From contig NZ_JAFBDR010000003.1 in NCBI RefSeq assembly GCF_016908325.1, forward strand, positions 186,001-250,000: a stretch of DNA of 64,000 nucleotides, given 5' to 3'. This document shows positions 1 to 8,034 of the stretch, piece after piece. The position numbers were made by a program, and so were the translations under genes. Every line of letters begins with the position of its first letter. The stretch's first letter is position 1. Source of the DNA: Aquibacillus albus. Lineage in GTDB: Bacteria > Bacillota > Bacilli > Bacillales > Amphibacillaceae. The notes under the pieces were generated by a model. The model was not told the origin of the DNA, ran no database searches, and worked only from the letters and a program-made list of their open reading frames with translations.

Positions 1-95
1 GACGGAGTCCGTAACGGAAGCTGGCGAGCATAGTTACAAAAACGTTAGCCCCTATAGCTTTGCGTCATCACTTTTCAATGATTTTGCCTTTTCGT
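1..95 (-). promoter_or_regulatory. Cyclic-di-GMP-I (GEMM) riboswitch aptamer, runs to the window edge
   Basis: Read on the minus strand it contains the class-I landmarks in order: GGCAAAAUCA, a short stem-loop, GACGCAAAGC, GGGGCUAA and GCCAGC. That order is the conserved core of the GEMM-I aptamer. The controlled gene would lie left of base 1 and is not visible. It is the second aptamer on the same strand; the first is at about 440-520. Confidence 0.85.
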
Positions 96-257
96 ACGAT
101 TTATGTTTTTTTCTACAAACCATTATCTAGTAATTTCAGCTAAAAAGTAATAGTCCATTTATCTTAAATTAATAACAATTTATTCCATCGGAAACCTAAA
201 CAATTAAGAAAAACGTCCAGAATTTTCTATCATAACGCTCAACAAAGCATTATAGAA

Positions 258-309
258 AACTTGGCTAGCGACAAGCCTTTAGGCGCAGGCGATCGCCTAG
301 TTGCGCTTA
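258..309. repeat. GC-rich palindromic element
   Basis: The perfect palindrome AGGCGATCGCCT is flanked by GCGC-containing arms in an otherwise AT-rich spacer. It looks like a dispersed intergenic repeat or structured RNA element, but no second copy occurs in this window. Confidence 0.4.
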
Positions 310-380
310 TACTTAGTTCCTAAAAATTTTTACTACGTCGATTAACTTCAACGCTAAAATTTTATGCTTTCCTAACGTGC

Positions 381-412
381 AAAAAAAGACGTATTTCCAT
401 ACGTCTTTTTTT
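381..412. terminator. Intrinsic terminator downstream of the first tandem riboswitch
   Basis: AAAAGACGTAT / ATACGTCTTTT stem with a four-base loop and T-runs on both sides. Read on the minus strand it follows the 440-520 aptamer by about 28 nt, so it may be that riboswitch's expression platform as well as the terminator of the 532-1101 gene. Confidence 0.85.
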
Positions 413-439
413 ATGTCATCAAAAGATTATAACCTTCCA

Positions 440-520
440 TTCTATAGTAGCTGGCTGCCATAGCTTCCCTTAGGCCCTTGGCTTTGCGTCATTGCCTTTC
501 GACAATTTTGCCTTTTGTAT
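440..520 (-). promoter_or_regulatory. Cyclic-di-GMP-I (GEMM) riboswitch aptamer
   Basis: Minus-strand sequence shows AAGGCAAAAUUG, a stem-loop, GACGCAAAGC, GGGCCUAAGG and GGCAGCCAGCU, the canonical GEMM-I order. It lies just 3' of the 532-1101 gene and just 5' of the terminator at 381-412, with no gene before the next aptamer at 1-95. This suggests serial riboswitches controlling one distant gene. Confidence 0.88.
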
Positions 521-531
521 AGGACTGGATG

Positions 532-1101
532 TTAATTTTTCGTTATATTTATTCGTTGATATTTTCTTTTTACACTTACTAAACTACGGTTAAGCTCACT
601 GCTAATATATTCGAAATTACTACCAGAAGTATGTAAATGCAGCATTCGCCTTATTTCACCAGTAGTCCAGCTTTTATAGTTGATGCTTCTCTCATTTTTT
701 CTTTCTAGTTCAACCCAACTAGGTTCTGGCACAATCGATTGATATTCAACTTTTGAAAAGTCAATGCGATGCTTATTATGATACGCCCATTCCCAGAATT
801 CTTCTTGATCAATAAAATAAAATTTACGTGTTGAACGTGTTACTCTCCTTTTGTAGGGTAATCCATGGTTTTGAATCCATAACTTAACTACGGTAGGATC
901 AACCTTCAACAGGACTGCTAACTGATGCATCGTTAATCGACCAACAGAAGATTTTGTATTGGAAATCCCGAGACGTTTCAGCTTTAGGATTACAGCGGTT
1001 TCTGTTCGACTTAAATTTTCAGCAATTGTAGCTATCTTCAAACGCCCCAAATGATCCTTCAGATATTGAATTTCCTCGTCTGTCCACTTTCTTTTATTCA
1101 T
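532..1101 (-). CDS. Putative DNA-binding protein with two SANT/Myb-like domains
   Basis: 189-aa basic protein. Residues 5-46 (KWTDEEIQYLKDHLG...) and 144-184 (SWTTGEIRRMLHLH...) each resemble a Myb/SANT-type three-helix DNA-binding domain with spaced aromatic residues. Residues about 58-85 look like a MerR/excisionase-style helix-turn-helix. Such proteins occur in Bacillaceae as chromosomal or phage-derived regulators; no specific function is recognised. The ATG follows AAGGAG at good spacing. The upstream region has repeated TAATCC(C)ATGAT-like words that could be its own operators. The stop is only about 12 bp before the next riboswitch. Confidence 0.7.
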   Translation of the reverse strand: MNKRKWTDEEIQYLKDHLGRLKIATIAENLSRTETAVILKLKRLGISNTKSSVGRLTMHQLAVLLKVDPTVVKLWIQNHGLPYKRRVTRSTRKFYFIDQEEFWEWAYHNKHRIDFSKVEYQSIVPEPSWVELERKNERSINYKSWTTGEIRRMLHLHTSGSNFEYISSELNRSLVSVKRKYQRINITKN

Positions 1102-1809
1102 GATTAACTCCTTTTCATTCTTATTGTTAAACTCCCATCAATGACTTGATGTTTGTTATCTACCATGGTTTTATCCTACTGCTTTAGAGATAATCCCATG
1201 ATATAACCTAAGAATGAAAGGTTAATCCATGATGACTTATATCTAATATATACTATAAAATCGGATAATATCAACAAAAGATTATTAATCTACTATGATT
1301 TGATAGAGTTAATTAAGTGAATCACTCGTTTCGCTTGGTTAAACAATAAGACTTCTGCTTGCTCTATGCAATCAGACAACGAAAGTGGACGACCAACAAT
1401 GGAGAAGCACCCAGCAAAGATATGGTTTAATTGATCGCTTCCTTGATTTAATGTATTCGCTTACAACTTAGAATACCACAAATGTATTTTTGTTTCATGA
1501 CAAAAAACCAGCTTCATCCCACAAAAAATATGTCGTAATAGGTCTTTCTTTGTATTTTTTTGACGATGCTATATAATATAGACATCGAGAGAAAATTGTT
1601 AAAATATCTTTAAAAAAAATATTTTCACTTGCGAAATACCTTTTTTCTGTCCATAATAGAAATTCAGGAAAAAAGTGAAACAAATTTATAATCTGTTTCG
1701 TCTATATAATATAACTACCAATAGAACATTTTCAGGATTAGTTAACCAGGAACAAAGGTAACTGCCGTACCTGTTAATGTAGGAGTAAAGACTCGGAGTG
1801 TGGAATGCT
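1102..1809. other. 700-bp intergenic region
   Basis: It contains degenerate TAATCC(C)ATGAT words near 1190, 1232 and 1285, a minus-strand ORF remnant at 1293-1459, and AT-rich promoter-like sequence. The weak 62-codon minus-strand ORF at 1495-1683 has no ribosome binding site and looks like chance. Confidence 0.5.
1293..1459 (-). pseudogene. Possible gene remnant, about 50 codons, no start
   Basis: Minus-strand open frame with protein-like composition, including HIFAGCFSIVGRPLSLSD and EQAEVLLFNQAKRVIHLI. There is no ATG/GTG with a ribosome binding site and an in-frame stop lies just upstream. It could be the C-terminal scrap of a deleted gene. Family not recognised. Confidence 0.3.
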
Positions 1810-2835
1810 ATGAGCAAACCAAAAAGAAATGAACCTTGCCCATGTGGCAGTGGAAAAAAATATAAAAAGTGCTGTGGATCTAACGTTATTCAGCTAAACC
1901 ATCAAGTATATAATGATGAACTAGATCAATTCCATGGAGAGCTGATCTCTTTTGCATTTACGAAATATAAAACTGCAATAGAGCAGCAAATAAATAAATA
2001 TGATGTTTCTTTTTTATCTGTATCTGAAAAAGAGGCAATTAACTCGTGTTTAAACCTTTGGACGATTTTACACGTACCTATTACAGATCATAATGAGACA
2101 ATTTTTGATATATTCTATGCCAAGCAAAAGGAAAAGATAAAACATACTCGTACAAAGGATTTATTAGCGTCATGGTCTAATATGATTCCATCTGTTTACG
2201 AGATAGAATCCATCAATGAACAGAGCAAACAAAAGGTGACATTGTTAGATGTTCGCACAAAGGAGAGCTACCATATCCCGATGCTAAGCGGAAAAGAGTT
2301 CTCAAAAGGTGACCTATTAACTGGAATTCTTGTACCTTATGTAAATTACTATAATTTCTTTTTAACAGCACTTGAAATAGATTCTAGTCAAAAAGAAGAA
2401 GCCATAAAGCTTTTAGATCAGCTGTCCAATAAACAGGGTGGAATGAATAAACACTACCCAAACTTTTTGTTGGGGTTAATCATGCAGCCACAGCCAGCAA
2501 CAGAATCGTTAACCTGGGACAATGATGCACACGTACAAGTAGCTTCACTATTTTCTAAAAGCATGAATAAAAAAGGGCTTTCGGAGGAGCTAACATCTAA
2601 GGGTGTAAAGCTTTGGAATTTATATTGTCAAAGGGAAAATCCAAATCTGAAAAAACCATCCGCTTATGCAGCTGCTTTAGATTATCTTGTACAAGTAACG
2701 TTCCTTGCAGATTCAGAAGCTACACAAAAAGAAGTAGCAGATGAATATGGAGCATCAGCTGGTACCGTATCAAGCAATTTCCGAAAGCTTACGGACGTAT
2801 TAGATGAAAAGCTAACTGAGTTTAAAACACAATGA
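1810..2835 (+). CDS. SEC-C metal-binding motif protein
   Basis: 341-aa protein. The N-terminus (RNEPCPCGSGKKYKKCCG) is a SEC-C zinc motif with Cys10, Cys12, Cys21 and Cys22, as at the C-terminus of SecA and in many unrelated proteins. The middle has no recognised domain. The C-terminus (about 300-326, KEVADEYGASAGTVSSNFRKL) resembles a helix-turn-helix, so a nucleic-acid role is possible. I prefer ATG 1810 with GGAG upstream; GTG 1798 is an alternative adding four residues. It converges on the zinc-ribbon gene at 2956 with a shared terminator between them. Confidence 0.8.
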   Translation: MSKPKRNEPCPCGSGKKYKKCCGSNVIQLNHQVYNDELDQFHGELISFAFTKYKTAIEQQINKYDVSFLSVSEKEAINSCLNLWTILHVPITDHNETIFDIFYAKQKEKIKHTRTKDLLASWSNMIPSVYEIESINEQSKQKVTLLDVRTKESYHIPMLSGKEFSKGDLLTGILVPYVNYYNFFLTALEIDSSQKEEAIKLLDQLSNKQGGMNKHYPNFLLGLIMQPQPATESLTWDNDAHVQVASLFSKSMNKKGLSEELTSKGVKLWNLYCQRENPNLKKPSAYAAALDYLVQVTFLADSEATQKEVADEYGASAGTVSSNFRKLTDVLDEKLTEFKTQ

Positions 2836-2911
2836 ACCAAAATCAGATTAAGGCATTAAATGATGAATTAGAAGATCCGGGCAATAGAGTGAAATTTTAT
2901 ATATCCAACGT

Positions 2912-2953
2912 AAAAAAGACCACACCAGCGAGAACTGGCATGGTCTTTTTTTT
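2912..2953. terminator. Bidirectional terminator
   Basis: AAAAAAGACCA ... TGGTCTTTTTTT stem with an internal CCAGC/ACTGG-type pairing, between two convergent genes; T-runs on both strands. Confidence 0.85.
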
Positions 2954-2955
2954 CG

Positions 2956-3132
2956 TTAATCCAACAATCGATTATTCTCATCCACATTGATTGGATTCGC
3001 CGGCTCTGGGGAATCTCCCGGAAAAAAGTGTCCATCTCCATTACATACCGTACATCGATACTGCCATTCTTCATCATCCGCTAACATGCCAGTACCTTCA
3101 CATGCTCTGCATACATTGTTACGATCGACCAA
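2956..3132 (-). CDS. Small zinc-ribbon-like protein with two CxxCxGxG motifs
   Basis: 58-aa protein. Cys8-x2-Cys11-x-Gly-x-Gly and Cys27-x2-Cys30-x-Gly-x-Gly form a DnaJ-like zinc-binding pair, like short Bacillus proteins of the YuiA type. The upstream GTG overlaps the AAGGAG, so TTG 3132, 8 nt downstream of it, is the better start. It sits just downstream of the aconitase on the opposite side of a terminator. Function unknown. Confidence 0.65.
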   Translation of the reverse strand: MVDRNNVCRACEGTGMLADDEEWQYRCTVCNGDGHFFPGDSPEPANPINVDENNRLLD

Positions 3133-3187
3133 TATAATCACTCCTTCTGTTATATGTTTCCAAAGGTGTTTTATGAAGCTAGAAATT

Positions 3188-5143
3188 TTACGAATTACTT
3201 TCTTGGCGACTTCTTACCCAATTAATTAACCCGCCTTTGATCATCATGTCGATTTGTCTTCCGGATAGTGCATGACGAACTTTAATCGATTCATTTTTCC
3301 CTTTAATCGTTACTGTAAATTCATTTCCTTGCTGAATGTTATTTTTTAAATTAGTAAATGATAATACATCTCCTTGCTCAAGCTTGTCGTAATCTGATTC
3401 ATTCACAAAAGTAACTGGTAGTATCCCAAAATTCACTAAGTTCTGCCAATGAATCCGAGCAAAGTCTTTCACAATAGCAACACGTAAGCCTAAAAATCTT
3501 GGAGCCAAGGCTGCATGCTCACGACTTGACCCTTGTCCATAGTTAAAGCCTCCTACAACAGCATGTCCGCCTTGTTCACGAGATTCCATTGCGCGATCAT
3601 AATAGGTTTCATCTACAATTTCGAACGTGAATTTACTAATTTCTGGTAAATTACTTCGATAAGGAAGTACTCGTGCTCCACCAGCTAATATTTCATCGGT
3701 AGAAATATTGTCCCCCATCTTCAGTAGAATTGGTAATTCTAACTCATCTGGCAATGCATCCATTTCCGGTATGGAAGCGATATTTGGTCCTTTATACAAT
3801 TTTACTTTCTTTGCATCCCCTTCAGATAGAGGTTCATCTAATAAATTCACATCAATCGTTGGGTTTTTAGGCTCTTTTACCTTTGGATGATCCATTTCGA
3901 GTGTACGCGGATCGGTAATTACCCCTGTTAATGCTGATGCAGCTGCCGTTTCCGGGCTACATAAAAATACACTATCCTCTTTTGTACCCGAACGTCCGGG
4001 AAAATTACGAGGAGTTGTCCGCAAGCTATTTCGACCAGTAGCTGGTGCCTGCCCCATTCCAATACAGCCATTACAGCCAGCCTGGTGTAATCTTCCACCC
4101 GCTTGAAGTAAGCTAGCAATATGTCCTTCTTGGACCAAATCCGTTAACATCTGACGTGACGTAGGATTAATATCAAAGGAAAGTCCGTCAGCAATGTGCT
4201 TGCCCTTCACAATTTCAGCGGCAATAGCAAAATCGCGGAATCCAGGATTGGCAGAAGATCCGATATAAGATTGATAAATTGGTTCACCAGCAATTTCTTT
4301 TACAGGTACAACATTTCCTGGACTAGACGGCTTAGCAACAAGTGGTTCTAGCTCTGATAAGTTGATTTCTTCTTCCAAATCATAGGTTGCTCCTCGATCC
4401 GCCTTCAGCTCGATCCAATCGTCTTCACGATCTTGTTCGCTTAAAAACCGCTTGATTTCATTATCAGACGGAAACACAGTTCCTGTTGCGCCAAGCTCTG
4501 CCCCCATATTCGCAATAACATGGCGATCCATCGCTGATAAAGAATCTAAACCAGGTCCATAATACTCAATTACTCGTCCAACCCCGCCTTTTACATCATG
4601 TCTTCGCAGTAATTCAAAAATAACATCCTTCGCGCTTACCCATTCAGGTAGTTCACCAGTTAACTTAACTCCCCATACTTTTGGCATTTTTACATAGAAG
4701 GGTTCACCAGCAATTGCCATTGCAACATCAATACCACCTGCGCCCATTGCAAGCATTCCCATACAGCCATTTGCACACGTATGGCTATCAGAGCCGAGTA
4801 ACGTTTTACCTGGTTTCGCTAGCCGCTGCATATGAACAGGATGACTAACCCCATTTCCCGGTCGACTATAATACAATCCAAAGCGTCTCGTGGCACTTTG
4901 CAAGAATAAATGGTCATCCGGATTTTTGTTATCTACTTGAATAAGGTTGTGGTCAACGTATTGTGCAGACGCTTCTGTTTTTGCATAATCAAGTCCCATT
5001 GCTTCAAGTTCAAGCATGACCATTGTTCCAGTTGCATCTTGCGTCAGTGTTTGGTCTATCTTTAAACCAATCTCTTCACCAGGATTCATCTCACCTGACA
5101 GTAAATGGTCCTTAATTAGTTTTTGAGTCACATTTAACGCCAT
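3188..5143 (-). CDS. Aconitate hydratase, short ~650-aa type
   Basis: Aconitase-superfamily dehydratase (citrate/isocitrate interconversion) of the short clade (TIGR01342-like), unlike the ~900-aa CitB/AcnA of Bacillus. Visible motifs are GSDSHTCANG in the N-terminal domain, GCNGCIGMGQAP carrying two cluster cysteines, NFPGRSG for substrate-binding Arg residues, and GQGSSREHAA in the swivel domain with the catalytic Ser. The usual first cluster ligand (GSCTN) is GSSANPG here, and a Cys appears in FLCSPETAAA. ATG 5143 (MALNV) follows GGAGGT at proper spacing; the ATG at 5164 overlaps that ribosome binding site. It may serve as a second aconitase or a related hydratase. Confidence 0.85.
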   Translation of the reverse strand: MALNVTQKLIKDHLLSGEMNPGEEIGLKIDQTLTQDATGTMVMLELEAMGLDYAKTEASAQYVDHNLIQVDNKNPDDHLFLQSATRRFGLYYSRPGNGVSHPVHMQRLAKPGKTLLGSDSHTCANGCMGMLAMGAGGIDVAMAIAGEPFYVKMPKVWGVKLTGELPEWVSAKDVIFELLRRHDVKGGVGRVIEYYGPGLDSLSAMDRHVIANMGAELGATGTVFPSDNEIKRFLSEQDREDDWIELKADRGATYDLEEEINLSELEPLVAKPSSPGNVVPVKEIAGEPIYQSYIGSSANPGFRDFAIAAEIVKGKHIADGLSFDINPTSRQMLTDLVQEGHIASLLQAGGRLHQAGCNGCIGMGQAPATGRNSLRTTPRNFPGRSGTKEDSVFLCSPETAAASALTGVITDPRTLEMDHPKVKEPKNPTIDVNLLDEPLSEGDAKKVKLYKGPNIASIPEMDALPDELELPILLKMGDNISTDEILAGGARVLPYRSNLPEISKFTFEIVDETYYDRAMESREQGGHAVVGGFNYGQGSSREHAALAPRFLGLRVAIVKDFARIHWQNLVNFGILPVTFVNESDYDKLEQGDVLSFTNLKNNIQQGNEFTVTIKGKNESIKVRHALSGRQIDMMIKGGLINWVRSRQESNS

Positions 5144-5255
5144 TTTGTTATGTACCTCCTCCATTAATCTAATCTTTATTGTAAGTATTATTTCTAAAAA
5201 TATGAGAAACAGTTAAAATTTTTTATTAAGGACCTTTCCTTTACGACAGTTCTTT

Positions 5256-5291
5256 TAAAAAGCGGCCTCTCTCACATTAGAAGCCGCTTTC
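5256..5291 (-). terminator. Intrinsic terminator of the VanZ-like gene
   Basis: AAAGCGGC ... GCCGCTTTTT stem, T-run in minus orientation, immediately after the stop at 5300. Confidence 0.85.
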
Positions 5292-5299
5292 TATCTATC

Positions 5300-5713
5300 C
5301 TATTCTTTTATTTCAATCATATGTTTACTACTTTTATGTACCACCAAATAAATACTTACATAAGAAATTACCCCAATTATATCGACAATAAAATCATATA
5401 TGTCTCCGTCTCGTCCAAAATAAAATTGGAGGAATTCGGTTAAAAGTCCATAGCTTATCGCCAGCAAAACCACTACTCTAATATTTTGCATGACAGTCAA
5501 TAAAAGTGCAGTTAATATATAAAACATAATAAAGTGACCGAAGATATCTATAACAGGAAACTGATGAGGTGGATAAAATAATACAAATCCCCCCAGTTCT
5601 GGTTGTAACGTAAATACAAATTCTACTTCCCCTTTATCTAAAAAAGCATGAACATCCTTCGTACATGTTCCTATAAAGATAAAAAGAATCCATAAAAACA
5701 AAAGAAACCCCAT
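5300..5713 (-). CDS. VanZ-like family membrane protein
   Basis: 137-aa integral membrane protein with about four hydrophobic segments. The region EFLQFYFGRDGDIYDFIVD matches the VanZ signature (Glu-x2-Gln ... Arg ... Asp-x3-Asp) near the third/fourth segment. Members are linked loosely to teicoplanin resistance or envelope functions; most are uncharacterised. Start at ATG 5713 is preferred over GTG 5722 because AGGT lies at better spacing. Single gene with its own terminator. Confidence 0.75.
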   Translation of the reverse strand: MGFLLFLWILFIFIGTCTKDVHAFLDKGEVEFVFTLQPELGGFVLFYPPHQFPVIDIFGHFIMFYILTALLLTVMQNIRVVVLLAISYGLLTEFLQFYFGRDGDIYDFIVDIIGVISYVSIYLVVHKSSKHMIEIKE

Positions 5714-5790
5714 GACTATCACTACCTAACCTGCTATTTTTTAACAGTCTTGACAGTCGGAGTTTCTCTCATTCTTATATGTTATCGTTT

Positions 5791-6762
5791 TTAAATGGTT
5801 GATTTTGTTGAAGTAGGCGGAATCACATACCTTAGCTCTTCTCCTTTTATAAATCTTGCAATATTGTCAGAAGTCACTTGGCCTGTACGCCTAACAGCCT
5901 CAACGGTTGCTCCGCCGATATGTGGAGTTGCTACAACATTCGGAAGGTAGGCAAGTTCACCAGTTGTCGGCTCTGTCTCGAACACGTCTAATGCTGCTCC
6001 CCTAATTACATTCTGTTTTAAAGCTTCGATTAAATCGTGTTCATTCACTAACCCACCACGTGATACATTGATAAGAAATGCAGTTTTTTTCATCAAGCGA
6101 AGCGAATCTCTATTAATCATCTGTCTATTTTTATCATGAATCGTAGTAGATAAAACAATGAAATCGGATGTCTTTAAAAGCTCCTCAAGTTCCACAAATT
6201 GAACCTGTAGTTTGTCAGCAATTTCATAATCCTTGTAGTTCCCAAACGCAACAGTTTTCATATCAAATCCTGTTGCACGCTTGGCGATCGCTTTACCGAT
6301 AGCACCAAAACCTATAATACCAAGTCGCTTTCCTTCCATTTCATTTCCTACTGATAGCTCCCAATGTTTTTCTTTTATTTCTTTATCCTTAAATGGAATG
6401 CTTCTTGCCGCAGCAAGCATTAAACCAAAGGCTAAATCTGCCGCCGATGATGCGTTTTGCCCTAGTGCATTCGTAACAGTAATCCCCTTCTGTTGAGCAT
6501 AAGCAACATCGATATTATCATAGCCTGCTCCGAATTTAAGAATGTATTTTAAGTTTCGTGCGTGATCAATCAATTCTTTGTCTATTCTGACCACAGCTAC
6601 AACAATAATATCAACATTCTCTACCTGTTTTAACAAGTCTTTTTTTGAAATTCCATTATCGGTATACAAGCTCGTTAATTGAACTCCCAATCCTCTTATA
6701 TCTTGAATTAAATTTGGATTTGCCTCATAAAATGCATCTCTTAACATTAATAAAGCCTTCAA
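5791..6762 (-). CDS. D-isomer-specific 2-hydroxyacid dehydrogenase
   Basis: 323-aa cytosolic NAD(P)-dependent dehydrogenase of the phosphoglycerate/glycerate dehydrogenase superfamily. The Rossmann motif GIIGFGAIG is at 148-156. The catalytic triad is Arg235 (NVSRGGLVNE), Glu264 (DVFETEP) and His281 (PHIGG). There is no C-terminal ACT domain, so it is not a full-length SerA. The substrate is unknown; 2-keto acids or hydroxypyruvate are likely. No operon partner on this strand within 90 bp. Confidence 0.85.
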   Translation of the reverse strand: MKALLMLRDAFYEANPNLIQDIRGLGVQLTSLYTDNGISKKDLLKQVENVDIIVVAVVRIDKELIDHARNLKYILKFGAGYDNIDVAYAQQKGITVTNALGQNASSAADLAFGLMLAAARSIPFKDKEIKEKHWELSVGNEMEGKRLGIIGFGAIGKAIAKRATGFDMKTVAFGNYKDYEIADKLQVQFVELEELLKTSDFIVLSTTIHDKNRQMINRDSLRLMKKTAFLINVSRGGLVNEHDLIEALKQNVIRGAALDVFETEPTTGELAYLPNVVATPHIGGATVEAVRRTGQVTSDNIARFIKGEELRYVIPPTSTKSTI

Positions 6763-6854
6763 TTCCTTATCCCCCTAATTATGATTCATCCTTATCTAGT
6801 AGTACCATGTTAAACCTAATCAGGATATTTATTTGATAGATTTCCTTACAATGA

Positions 6855-7916
6855 TTACACGAATAGTAAAAGAAATGAACCTAGAATACCTAGTACAACA
6901 GAACCAATAATTCCAACCAACACGCCTTTTAGACCAATTTGCTTAAAATCACTAAATCGAACACTTAACCCTAACCCTGCCATCGCCATCGATAAAAACA
7001 ACACACTCATTCCGATTAATAATCGAATCACCTGCTCTGGTAGAAATCCAATTGAGTTTATCAAACTCATACCTAGAAAGCCGAAAATAAACCAAGGAAT
7101 CGGTAATTGCTTCATGGATATCCTTTGCCCTGGTATGGCATCCAACTTAGGGCGAAAAATATAACCGAACACCATTGCTACTGGTAAGAGTAAAGCTACT
7201 CTACCCATTTTTACTAATATGGCGATATCACTGCTTGTGTTTCCCCCAGGTTCTGCAGCTGCAACAACGTGAGCCAACTCGTGAAGCGTAGCACCGACGA
7301 ATATGCCATAAAAATAATTATCAAAATCAAATAATGCGTAACTAAAGATATAAACGATTGTTCCAATTGTACCAAGTATCGCAATAGATGCTACTGCTAA
7401 AGCAATGATTTCCTTTTTCGCTCGAATGAACGGTGCTACTGCAACAATAGCAGCAGCTCCACAAATTGCCGTACCTACCGCTAACAATGCTGAAAACTTT
7501 TTGTCGACAGCTAAAAGATGCCCTAATAATATAACGATACTGATTGTAAAAATGACAACCAAAACATCTACAAAAATTAAAGAGAAACCTGCATGAATGA
7601 TTTCATTAAAATCCAACCGAATCCCCATTAAAATAATCCCTACACGGAGGAGAATTTTCGTGCTAAAAGTAACACCAGTTAGTGCATCAGAAGGTATTGG
7701 CATGATAGCTCTCCACACCATTCCTAACAAAATGGAGAGAATCATAACTCCCATTACAGAGAAAAACGGATAATTAGCTATCGTCCCAGCTAGACCAGCT
7801 AGGACAAGTGTAAGTATAAGACCTCTTACAAATCCTATCCGTTCTTGAAAAAAACAAATTAGACGGTTTTTCTTTTGCCGGGGACTTGGATAATCCTTTT
7901 TAGCGCTATTGTCCAT
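6855..7916 (-). CDS. YeiH/UPF0324 family putative sulfate exporter
   Basis: 353-aa polytopic membrane protein with about ten hydrophobic helices. Family hallmarks are LRVGIILMGIRLDF, GTAICGAAAIVAVAPF and GATLHELAHVVAAA. The family (Pfam Cons_hypoth698) is annotated as a putative sulfate/sulfur-compound exporter, with little biochemical proof. It is divergent from a LysR regulator, the same arrangement as E. coli yeiH-yeiE, so that regulator probably controls it. Confidence 0.85.
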   Translation of the reverse strand: MDNSAKKDYPSPRQKKNRLICFFQERIGFVRGLILTLVLAGLAGTIANYPFFSVMGVMILSILLGMVWRAIMPIPSDALTGVTFSTKILLRVGIILMGIRLDFNEIIHAGFSLIFVDVLVVIFTISIVILLGHLLAVDKKFSALLAVGTAICGAAAIVAVAPFIRAKKEIIALAVASIAILGTIGTIVYIFSYALFDFDNYFYGIFVGATLHELAHVVAAAEPGGNTSSDIAILVKMGRVALLLPVAMVFGYIFRPKLDAIPGQRISMKQLPIPWFIFGFLGMSLINSIGFLPEQVIRLLIGMSVLFLSMAMAGLGLSVRFSDFKQIGLKGVLVGIIGSVVLGILGSFLLLFV

Positions 7917-8034
7917 GACTGGCCTCCAAATGGATGTGAATTACTTTCAACTTATAGTAAAATCAATAATAAGTAAAATAAATAATAATTATAATAACCA
8001 TTAGTTTTATTAATGATAGGAAAGGAGGATTTTG
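7917..8034. promoter_or_regulatory. Divergent promoter region with LysR-type operator potential
   Basis: 118 bp of very AT-rich sequence between the exporter and the LysR gene, with repeated ATAAT/ATTAT words. This is the expected location of T-N11-A LysR sites and overlapping divergent promoters; exact boxes are not certain. Confidence 0.45.

Larger units (their letters stand above)
96..437. other. Intergenic spacer between two tandem riboswitches
   Basis: No convincing coding region on either strand. It holds an intrinsic terminator (381-412), a palindromic element (258-309) and AT-rich sequence that could carry the promoter of the second riboswitch transcript. Confidence 0.6.

Noticed and set aside
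1495-1683. 62-codon minus-strand ORF
   Set aside because: AT-rich chance frame, no ribosome binding site.
2832-2990. 52-codon plus-strand ORF overlapping the SEC-C stop (ATGA), including NQNQIKALNDELEDPG
   Set aside because: It runs through the bidirectional terminator and into the antisense zinc-ribbon gene. It could be translationally coupled, but the second half is clearly terminator sequence.
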